From Acholoe squamosa (Eukaryota; Annelida; Polychaeta; Phyllodocida; Polynoidae), in the NCBI GenBank assembly GCA_949317995.1, contig OX439046.1:73796286-73860285 (forward strand): 64,000 nucleotides of DNA. The letters run 5' to 3'. Numbering within the stretch: the stretch's first letter is position 1; the number at the start of each line of letters is the position of its first letter. The notes below the pieces were generated by a model, which had not been told where the DNA came from, searched no databases, and worked only from the letters and a program-made list of their open reading frames with translations. Both the position numbers and the translations under genes were made by a program. Below are positions 53,367 through 61,065 of the stretch, piece after piece.

Positions 53367-54197
53367 TCATCTTTTTATTTCATCAGGAAAAAGACACATT
53401 TTAGGCTTTCTCTTTTCATGCAGGATAGAATGAGCACTTGCATTCCTTGACAACCATAACAGATAATCATGTTCTCCTTGAGGTTTCTTGTTGTGCCATT
53501 TAATATCACAATATATACATTTCTTTACAGGACTGTATTCATGTTGTTCATCTAAAAATTCATGGAAACACTTCATGTGGACTGGCTTCATGCAGCAAAA
53601 CATATAACATACGTCTTTGCTTTTAGGTGACATTATCAACAAACCAGAACACAGCATACACATCATATATTCTGTGGACATCTTGTGTATCTTTTGTCTT
53701 TTTTTGTCTCTAAATTTTCTAGTTATTCTGGAAAGAACGTAAGAAGAAGGTTCAACTCCTACATTACCTTCTAGCCTCAAAGGATACATCATTTCAGTCA
53801 CTACATTGATGAATTTTATGTCTAAGAAATCTGCTGCTATGAATAGCATCCTGTAATAGAAAGTTTGATCCTTCATACACCAGCAAATTGTCTTCAACGC
53901 TCGTGGCATCAACATGATATCATCTAACACTATATTGATTATTTCTTCTTCCAGGAAAGATGAACGAAAATAATCAGCAAAGAATATAAGTGCCTCTATC
54001 CTTATTTCTTTTAAAAGAGGCAAGCATTCAAGTTCAGAAAGAGCGGAAAAAATCTTAGTTGCGTCTTTTTCGTTCATATGTGATTGTTGTGGGAACGAAA
54101 TATCTATTTCCTCAAGAGGACGTCCTTCATATTGTAATTGACTTCTCAGGTAATCTAGACGAGTGCATAAGAGATGGTAGTTTATGTTCACATTCAT
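53367..54197 (-). CDS. BTB-like plus RING-like protein, 276 aa
   Basis: The N-terminal ~140 residues (LLCTRLDYLRSQL, then EEIDISFPQQS and a helical region) resemble a BTB/POZ fold, most clearly by comparison with the decayed paralogue upstream, which has LSTRSEYFKSYVSF. The C-terminal part has Cys/His pairs C180/C183, C197-C202, H207/C210 and C227/C230, compatible with a RING or PHD-type double zinc site. BTB-RING proteins can act as substrate adaptors for ubiquitin ligases, so host-protein targeting is a possible role. Domain assignment is by eye. Confidence 0.5.
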   Translation of the reverse strand: MNVNINYHLLCTRLDYLRSQLQYEGRPLEEIDISFPQQSHMNEKDATKIFSALSELECLPLLKEIRIEALIFFADYFRSSFLEEEIINIVLDDIMLMPRALKTICWCMKDQTFYYRMLFIAADFLDIKFINVVTEMMYPLRLEGNVGVEPSSYVLSRITRKFRDKKRQKIHKMSTEYMMCMLCSGLLIMSPKSKDVCYMFCCMKPVHMKCFHEFLDEQHEYSPVKKCIYCDIKWHNKKPQGEHDYLLWLSRNASAHSILHEKRKPKMCLFPDEIKR

Positions 54198-54685
54198 CTT
54201 AAAGAAAGATAAGAAAAAATAGATTTTTTTCTTTATGCTTTATTGCAAAGCCAGTTTACATGAGCTAATACGCTTTCATGCGAGCAATATTTCATGATTG
54301 TACAATGTCATACTTTCATTTCAACGTCAAGAGAACATCGTTTTCTGTCAACGTAAGAACAATTGTACACATGAAGCAGCACATGTCACAGATATCAGTA
54401 AATATTTCCAGTGAACATGTCTAGATATATCTTTCGACTAGTACTAATAAATGAAGTAAAGCACTGGTTACAATAACTTTCTGGTTAACATGTACAAGAA
54501 CATTCTTGCATGAACCAAAAGACTGAAAAAATTACAGTCTTTTAAATGTAAGTCTTTGGGTCAGGATATGAGTTATAGATGAAAGAGTTCAGGACATGTC
54601 TTGTCCCACACTAAGTTTTATCTACTTATCTCAAGGACATAAAATGTCTCTTAAAAACTTCAGCTGCTTAAACCTGTTTTAAAAT
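54198..54685. other. Noncoding gap, nothing recognised
   Basis: AT-rich, no frame or motif supported apart from a TTATCTCA word near 54628. Confidence 0.4.
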
Positions 54686-55470
54686 TCAACGGCTTAAACG
54701 TCTTGGGAGATTATGAAAACGAATCCTTGTTTGATAAAAACTCTTTCTTAAATTGGTGTATTTCTTTCTTTGCCATTTCATAAAAAGTTTTGTGCAAGCA
54801 GGTTTTCCCTCAAACCAAACAGCTCTGCAGTCTTTACATTTAACTTTAGGTTGCGAGGGGGTTGTGAACGATCTAAATCTTAAGTTCATATAACATCGAT
54901 GATGACAATGAGATCCGCAGCAATCTTAACGAAAAGTATCGGTCTCAATGTCCCCCTCTTCTACTAAATGATCGTCTCCACAGCCCCCACAGTGATAAGA
55001 TATAGGGTATTGCTCCATTTTTATTTGTCTTATTTTTCTGGTTATTTTTTGATCTTCGTAGCAAGCAAAAGAGCAATAATCATCCATGCTATGATCTTCG
55101 CAGAAGAGGTCTTTCAATATATTAAAGACAGTGTAATCTTCTCCTACCAAATCATGACAAAAGTATATCAACGTTGTACATGAATCATGACATATGTTGC
55201 CACAATAAGCATGTACCTTTAAAATTTTACCTATTTCTTCTATCTTATCTTGACTTTATCTAAAAGCTTATGACATTTTTTCTCGGACTTGAAACTTAAA
55301 CAAGATATATATGAAAAGCATTGTGACAGAGAGAGCAAAGGAAGAAAAGGTATCTCTATGTTTATTTCTCTTGGACTTTCTTCTTTCAACTCATAGAAGC
55401 TAACATAGGATTTAAAATATTCACTTCTAGTACTTAAAACTTTCAAGTCTAAAGATGTGAAGCGTTCCAT
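54686..55470 (-). pseudogene. Decayed paralogue of the BTB/RING-like gene
   Basis: Three open pieces on the minus strand parallel, in order, the 276-residue protein: an N-terminal piece with LSTRSEYFKSYVSF (55240-55470), a Cys-rich middle piece (54926-55257 region) and a CKDCRAVWFEGKP piece (54686-54889) matching CIYCDIKWHNKKP. This looks like an older tandem duplicate of the element gene. It is a fossil, broken at about two or three points. Confidence 0.55.
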
Positions 55471-55583
55471 TTTTTAATAGTAAAGAGAACTTATTAAATT
55501 TATTTCTAATTTAAAAAGAAAAGCTACAGCGATATTCTTGTATAGTGTATAGAAAGCATGGTATAAGACATGTCCTTTACATT

Positions 55584-57437
55584 TTATTCTTTGCAATCGT
55601 GATGGTCTATTAAGTGCCTGATAAGATCTTGAGACGTGGAGAAAAGCATGTCACAGAACCTGCAGGACAACAAGGCTCTCTTGCAGGAACTTACGACAAC
55701 CTCCCCTGCAGGAAAGAAGCGGGTTTTGCAAAGCCTGCAGTCTCTGATAACAGAGAAAGGGCTCCTTGCCGTGCCTGAAGCCGGTTTGCGCAACCTGGAA
55801 AGCATGCACGGATCATAGAAATACCTTCCTACCTCAATTGAACCAAAAATTCTCACAAATCTTTGCAGAAGTCCTTCTCTGTCTCTTAAGTCAGAAGAAG
55901 AACTGTTTTGTTGACTGGTAACAGGTTGTGAACCAGAAATGGAAGAGACAGGTTGGTTTTCTACGTTTTGGTTACTAACAGATGCGTCAGTGGAAATGGG
56001 AACGTGAGCAGGGTGACTGTTAAAACTAAGATCTAGGGGGACGTCAGGAGGTTGGAGACGGGCAGTGATATCAAGAGGGATTATGTGTCCTGTCCTCAAG
56101 TTAAAGACAGGAATTATAGGATTAGAGGAAGTTGAAGGGTGAACAGGTGGGACTACAGGAACTCCAGCCTGAAGAGAAGCAGTAAATCTGACAGGTTGGG
56201 AGCCTGCTTGAATATGGTCGGCTTGTCTAGTATCTACTTGGGGTCTCACCACAGTGACAGGTCTGTAGAGTTGAGAAGCAGTTATAGGACGAGAAACAGA
56301 AGGAGTACAGGCAGGACGTGCACAGGATGAAGTCATATAAACTGGAACGCTGTTAAGCTGAGGGACTACAAAGCTGTCAGTTTCTGAGGAAGCAGGTTGA
56401 ATGACAATAGGTTCTGACAAGCTGCGAGAACATGGAAGCGGAAATCCGAGAGAAGCATGGTGAGACGGTGATGAACCAGGAGGAGTCAGCTGTGCTGTAT
56501 CGGTTATAGGTCTAGCAGAGTTCGTAGAAGTTCTCACACGTCCAGCTGTGATCGATCCTGTTTCAGAAGAGGTCGAGCCATCTGCTTCAGGGCAAGGTGA
56601 GGGAACACAAGAATTATTTTTCCCTCTCTCCTCAGAAGGTGCTTCTGCGTCCTTCCTACAGGAAGGAGGGAAAGTAATTCTAGGTCTATCGTTGCTAGAC
56701 ATAGAGGGAAGGGGATTGTCAAAGATACTAGCTACTTCTTGGTCTTCTTCGTTAGATTCCTCCTTACAGACACAGAAGTCTGTGTCTTCTTCCACAGCTT
56801 GTTGAGGGTAAAGCACAGTGGACAAGAGAGGGTAGTTTTGAGAGAAGGAAGAAGTGAGAGAAGCAGGTGCAAACTGTTTGACATTGTTTTTGACAAACTG
56901 ATGGAAAGCTTCCTGGTAAGAGAGAGGAGAAACATAGCTAGAAGAAGAAGGAACAGAAGCAGAAGCTGAAGAGAGGGGAACAGAGCAGGTAGAAGTTGGA
57001 ACGTCTGCAGAGACAGAAGCAGAGGAGGGAGGAAGCAAAACAGAAGTGGGAGAAGCTCTGCTAACAGGAAGGGGTTCAAAGGCAGCAGAGACATAGGAAG
57101 TAGAAGTTGAGGAAAGAGCCAAGGGAGGAAAGCTAGAAGAGACAAGAGAACTGCATGCAGAAGAGGGTCTCCATGTAGAAGAAGCAGAGGTTATGCTAGC
57201 AGGAACTGAGTTAAGATGAGCAGGAACAGAGGCTTCAAGAGCAGAAGCCTGAGAGACGGAAGAAGAAGGAGCAGAACAGTTTCCACCTGAGCCTGAAAGA
57301 CGTGGAAAAACCATGGTCGAAGCAGAGAGAACAGAAACAGGAGAATTAATAGAAGCAGAGGAGGCTCTGGAAGTGTGAGGAATCTGACGAGAACAGACAG
57401 TTTTTTTCGGCTGACGAGCCTTCTTAGTTTTAGGCAT
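55584..57437 (-). CDS. Ser/Pro/Thr-rich protein with C-terminal C2H2-like finger, 617 aa
   Basis: The first ~520 residues are low-complexity (Ser, Pro, Val, Thr, Ala), with an acidic patch near 225-245, so probably disordered. The last ~90 residues contain CRLCKTRFFPAGEVVVSSC and CRFCDMLFSTSQDLIRHLIDHH, a C2H2-type finger and a second Cys pair. A basic KKARQPKK sits at the N-terminus. A transcriptional regulator or virion tegument-like protein is possible; no homologue was recognised. GC content is clearly higher than in neighbouring genes, suggesting a different origin or composition driven by the low-complexity region. Confidence 0.6.
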   Translation of the reverse strand: MPKTKKARQPKKTVCSRQIPHTSRASSASINSPVSVLSASTMVFPRLSGSGGNCSAPSSSVSQASALEASVPAHLNSVPASITSASSTWRPSSACSSLVSSSFPPLALSSTSTSYVSAAFEPLPVSRASPTSVLLPPSSASVSADVPTSTCSVPLSSASASVPSSSSYVSPLSYQEAFHQFVKNNVKQFAPASLTSSFSQNYPLLSTVLYPQQAVEEDTDFCVCKEESNEEDQEVASIFDNPLPSMSSNDRPRITFPPSCRKDAEAPSEERGKNNSCVPSPCPEADGSTSSETGSITAGRVRTSTNSARPITDTAQLTPPGSSPSHHASLGFPLPCSRSLSEPIVIQPASSETDSFVVPQLNSVPVYMTSSCARPACTPSVSRPITASQLYRPVTVVRPQVDTRQADHIQAGSQPVRFTASLQAGVPVVPPVHPSTSSNPIIPVFNLRTGHIIPLDITARLQPPDVPLDLSFNSHPAHVPISTDASVSNQNVENQPVSSISGSQPVTSQQNSSSSDLRDREGLLQRFVRIFGSIEVGRYFYDPCMLSRLRKPASGTARSPFSVIRDCRLCKTRFFPAGEVVVSSCKRALLSCRFCDMLFSTSQDLIRHLIDHHDCKE

Positions 57438-57477
57438 CTGTAGAAGAAAAGAATGTAGACTACAGTAAAAGATAAAA

Positions 57478-58632
57478 CTATATCGGACACATTTTCATTT
57501 TTTTTGCTTTGTTTGTTTTAGGTCCTCTCTTATCTTTTGTACATTTCAACAAAGCAGAGGAACAATGCAAAGGACACCTGGCACATTTCTCTAAATTCTC
57601 AGGCAAAATATTGGAAGCTAGTACTCTTAAATGTTTGAGTATACGCTCTATCACAAGAAAGCAATGTTCTAAGTTCATTTGACTGGTCTCTAATTCTGAT
57701 TGAAACAAAGTAGCTAAAGGTTGAAAGTTCTTCAACATTTCTACCTTATCTTCCACGCAAACTTTCTTACAAGGGCTTGCTTTCTTCATTTTGTTTTTTG
57801 TTGTTTCTTTTTTAACAGTTTCTTCTTCACTTTCAGAACATTCTAGGTCTTCTTTCAAGAAATCAAACTCATGTTCACTCGGACTTTCTTCTGACAGATA
57901 TCTAGATTTTTTTTTCTTTCTGTTAGCACTTTTGGAGGTGTCATCGTCGCTTTCACTTAAACATTCAAAAGATGTACTAGGTTTTTGTTCTGCAGTCAAA
58001 GCATAAACAAAATTTTTCTCAGGTATTTCATCTTCTTCACTGCTGTCTGATAATTTTTCTTTCTTTGAAAAATTTAAAGGCATAGAAAGTGAAGCACGAT
58101 CTGAAATTTTCTTTTTGGAATCAAAGTCTTTTTTGGCCTTCATCCTGTTTTCAGCTGGATTTCCTTCTTTTATTTCATTTGACTCTTCATTGAAATTTAT
58201 GTAAACAGGGTTAGGTCTTAAGTTTTCCAAAGGATGAAAATCAGTGCTTTGATGCTTAGAAGAAAAAAAGACATTGATGTTGAGTATTTCACAAATGCAT
58301 TCTACTAAAACGCTGCGAGAAGAAAGCAAGTCTTCTAATATTTTCTCTTTGCTGTCTGTGATGCAATACCCGTAATATTTTCTGTAAGCTTCATCTTTTT
58401 TCATGAAATTTAAGAGAGAGCTCCATGTTTCTTCTTTCAACAAAGATATGACTTTCTCTCTTGGAATTCTACATTCTTTTTGTCTTTTCCTAATAATCTC
58501 TGTCACATAGAACAAGCAATGCGTGTCTGTTTGCTTCACTTTTCTCCAATATTCATGATTCTCTGCTCTATCTTGACACAATAAGGTGAATAAAACCAAA
58601 ATAAACTGTGAAATTATTTTGCTCTCTTTCAT
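57478..58632 (-). CDS. Unknown protein, 384 aa
   Basis: The N-terminus (IISQFILVLFTLLCQD) is a hydrophobic helix. Residues 30-135 look globular (KQTDTHCLFYVTEIIRKRQK, ECICEILNINVFFSS). A long Ser/Asp/Glu/Lys-rich middle follows, then a helical C-terminus with a Cys cluster (CARCPLHC) and Lys-rich end. No domain was recognised. Its 5' end lies in the 470-bp unit that is duplicated just upstream, so the promoter region is present twice. Confidence 0.6.
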   Translation of the reverse strand: MKESKIISQFILVLFTLLCQDRAENHEYWRKVKQTDTHCLFYVTEIIRKRQKECRIPREKVISLLKEETWSSLLNFMKKDEAYRKYYGYCITDSKEKILEDLLSSRSVLVECICEILNINVFFSSKHQSTDFHPLENLRPNPVYINFNEESNEIKEGNPAENRMKAKKDFDSKKKISDRASLSMPLNFSKKEKLSDSSEEDEIPEKNFVYALTAEQKPSTSFECLSESDDDTSKSANRKKKKSRYLSEESPSEHEFDFLKEDLECSESEEETVKKETTKNKMKKASPCKKVCVEDKVEMLKNFQPLATLFQSELETSQMNLEHCFLVIERILKHLRVLASNILPENLEKCARCPLHCSSALLKCTKDKRGPKTNKAKKMKMCPI

Positions 58633-59475
58633 TTTGATGCAAGAGGAAATTTCTCTCTCTCTACTTCAACCAAAACCTCTTTCATTTCATAACATATTTT
58701 CAAAAATAACTCTACATTTTTTACTATACAATTTCCTTTAAAATTATGTCCTAACGTGAAAGTTATTTCTTTGGAGCTTATCCTGAAAGAGGAAAAAGCA
58801 GAAGCTCTTCGGCTGGTCTCGATCTTATTATCATAAAGAAGCCAAACAGACTCAAAGGTATTACTCTCACGAATCTGTATTCATAAGCTACAGGCCACTT
58901 TGAATAAAATTTCAAAAAAAGTTCTCCTATTTTAATTTCTTTTTCTCCTATGTTTATTTCTATGCTTAATTGAACGTTCAACAACTTGACATTAATTTCC
59001 TTAAATCACTTTTCTCCAATATTCATGATTCTCTGCTCTATCTTGACACAATAAGGTGAATAAAACCAAAATAAACTGTGAAATTATTTTGCTCTCTTTC
59101 ATTTTGATGCAAGAGGAAATTTCTCTCTCTCTACTTCAACCAAAACCTCTTTCATTTCATAACATATTTTCAAAAATAACTCTACATTTTTTACTATACA
59201 ATTTCCTTTAAAATTATGTCCTAACGTGAAAGTTATTTCTTTGGAGCTTATCCTGAAAGAGGAAAAAGCAGAAGCTCTTCGGCTGGTCTCGATCTTATTA
59301 TCATAAAGAAGCCAAACAGACTCAAAGGTATTACTCTCACGAATCTGTATTCATAAGCTACAGGCCACTTTGAATAAAATTTCAAAAAAAGTTCTCCTAT
59401 TTTAATTTCTTTTTCTCCTATGTTTATTTCTATGCTTAATTGAACGTTCAACAACTTGACATTAATTTCCTTAAA
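58536..59475. repeat. 470-bp tandem direct duplication
   Basis: 58536-59005 and 59006-59475 appear identical by eye. Each unit holds the first codons of the 384-residue gene, the gap before it and the C-terminal ~68 codons of the 167-residue gene. The duplication is therefore either very recent or an assembly artefact. Confidence 0.92.
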
Positions 59476-59751
59476 TTCTATCTCAGAATATTTAGAAAAA
59501 AAATTAGAGCAATGCAATGTAACAAATTCATGGATATTATCTAATACACAAGAAAAATTATTTTTAAGAAAAATATAGCAAAATCCGTTTTTTGTGAATT
59601 TCAAAGAAAAATTTTTCTTGCTTATGTTAATAGATCCTCTATATCTGGAGATATTTTTCTTATGAGACGTGAAACTTTCTACATTTATCTTAGCACAAGG
59701 ACTAGTGACTACAATCAGAACAATATTGTTGACTGTATATTGAATAGACAT
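59248..59751 (-). CDS. Unknown beta-rich protein, 167 aa
   Basis: Open frame from the ATG at 59751. It alternates hydrophobic and polar residues (SIQYTVNNIVLIVVTSP, NFSLKFTKNGFCYIFL, SIEINIGEKEIKIGELFLKF), suggesting a beta-sandwich, and ends in a short Arg/Pro/Leu tail. No homologue was recognised. The last 68 codons recur identically at 58778-58984 through the 470-bp duplication; that second copy is only a fragment. Confidence 0.55.
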   Translation of the reverse strand: MSIQYTVNNIVLIVVTSPCAKINVESFTSHKKNISRYRGSINISKKNFSLKFTKNGFCYIFLKNNFSCVLDNIHEFVTLHCSNFFSKYSEIEFKEINVKLLNVQLSIEINIGEKEIKIGELFLKFYSKWPVAYEYRFVRVIPLSLFGFFMIIRSRPAEELLLFPLSG

Positions 59752-59768
59752 ATGTAAGATTACATCTT

Positions 59769-60658
59769 TCAGACAAAAAAGAAAAAAGACAATAACCTTG
59801 GAAGAGAATAGCTGTGCGAAGTCGAGGCTCTAGAGGCAAACTTCCTGGTATCTAGTGAAGATTTACCATCCAACTTCAAACGATCAGCTCTTAAGGCTAA
59901 CTTAGCTTCACCTGAAAAAAAATAAAAATAAAAATAGAAATAAAAAAAATCAAAAATAAAAAAGAAGACATTTTAAAAGTAGTAAACAGGTTAACTTCTT
60001 ATTTTACAGTCTATTTTTGAAACCGTAATCTTTCGCAAGCCAAAAAAGTATAAAATCAATGAAATCTGTCACTTAAAACTTAAAAGTGACGTAATGTTCC
60101 GCGTTATGCATAATATTTTCTATCAATCAATGAAACATAGCTTCTTCTAACTTACTTTGTCCTAGTTGCAGCAGGCTTAGATGAAAACTTCCGGAAGTGC
60201 CATGTGCTTTAAGACCTGCAAAAAATAAGTAGGAGTTCTTTTTTTATCTTTAAACAATGAAAAATAAAATGAAAAGCCTATTTCTAGACTTTTTTAAACT
60301 TTGATCATCGTAACTTCAATTACAGTAGTACATGTCTCTACAGCACAGCATTACGATGATCAGTGTCCTCACAGCCCCTAGCGGAAAACAAGGTAACTAA
60401 ACTTTCGCTTGTCTCGCCTGCTCCTATGGTCTTAAACTCATGTGTACATACAAATGATGAGAAGGATCTTCTTCAACGTAATACTCTTTTTTCTGGAAAA
60501 GAAACAAGACAACGTACCTTGCTCTCTTTTTGAATCTGTAGCTTGTTTTCTCAGGAGGCAGGAGAGAGATGTTCTTATCATCAATCAAGCATCAGTTTGT
60601 TCACAGTTTGTGGCGGGAGTTTACAGCAAGGTTCAGTCAAGGACAGAGGACTGTGTTC
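59769..60658 (-). CDS. Candidate three-exon minus-strand gene or spliced leader
   Basis: Three blocks have good splice signals: 60658-60518 (acceptor TATTTTACAG before it, donor GTACGT after it), 60215-60156 (acceptor TTTTTTGCAG, donor GTAAGT) and 59911 onward (acceptor TTTTTTTTCAG). From an ATG at 60581, phases match across both junctions and stay open to a stop at 59769-59771, giving about 88 residues, Ser/Leu/Lys-rich, without a recognised domain. The blocks could equally be a spliced 5' leader for the genes at 59751 and below. The upstream exon's acceptor implies at least one further exon. Confidence 0.4.
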
Positions 60659-61065
60659 CTGTAAAATAGAAAAATAGCTTAAGACATGAGCTTCTTGCTC
60701 TGCTTTCATGTCTAATTAATTTGAAAAGCCACAGTTCCTCATAGAATTCCACCTCTGAAGAAGTTTTCTCACTGCGACAATTATGGAGAAGAACAGAGAA
60801 TCGAACCCACACAGCTGAAAATTAGTTTGCACCTTTGACACTAGAGGGAGACACGAGCCATGTATGATATACATCGCATCAACTGCTTTCTGAACATAGC
60901 AGAGTGAGTCATGCGCCTATCTTCAGGAAGACGACTTTATCTGGATGTTTACTCCCTGCCATGCATGTATTCTGTTTCATTATCTAACTGTACGAACAAA
61001 ATGTCTTGCTGTAAAAAACTTATCTTAATAGGGCAAACTAGCTTAGCCTTATTTTCTCATTCACG
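60659..61065. promoter_or_regulatory. Region between divergent spliced units
   Basis: About 400 bp separates the minus-strand exon at 60658 from the plus-strand ATG at 61066. It contains ACACTAGAGGGAG at 60838-60850, which is close to a CTCF core, and an AATCGAACCC B-box-like word near 60800 without a foldable tRNA. It may hold the promoter of the plus-strand gene and an upstream part of the minus-strand unit. Confidence 0.35.

Larger units (their letters stand above)
34423..59751 (-). mobile_element. Large Polinton/adintovirus-class element
   Basis: All genes from 34659 to 59751 are on the minus strand and tightly packed. The core set is diagnostic: protein-primed polymerase B, rve integrase, A32-like ATPase, adenain-type protease, double-jelly-roll capsid and penton-like proteins. 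At more than 25 kb it is at or beyond the upper end of the usual 15-25-kb Polinton range and has an extensive accessory module. Terminal inverted repeats and a 6-bp target duplication were not located; the limits given are the palindrome and the last confident gene, and the right end may lie beyond 60 kb. Core frames are open, so the insertion looks fairly recent. Two or three breaks and two local duplications were noticed. Confidence 0.88.

Noticed and set aside
56732-57145. 137-codon Leu/Ser-rich frame and 99-codon frame at 57191-57490 overlapping the 617-aa gene
   Set aside because: They are shadow frames of the low-complexity Ser/Pro coding sequence; Leu-rich translation arises from TCT/CTT repeats.
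58778-58984. 68-codon frame identical to the C-terminus of the 167-aa protein
   Set aside because: It is the partial copy produced by the 470-bp tandem duplication and lacks the rest of the gene.
60780-60865. tRNA-like B box GGGTTCGATTC on the minus strand
   Set aside because: No matching T stem, D arm or acceptor stem could be formed.
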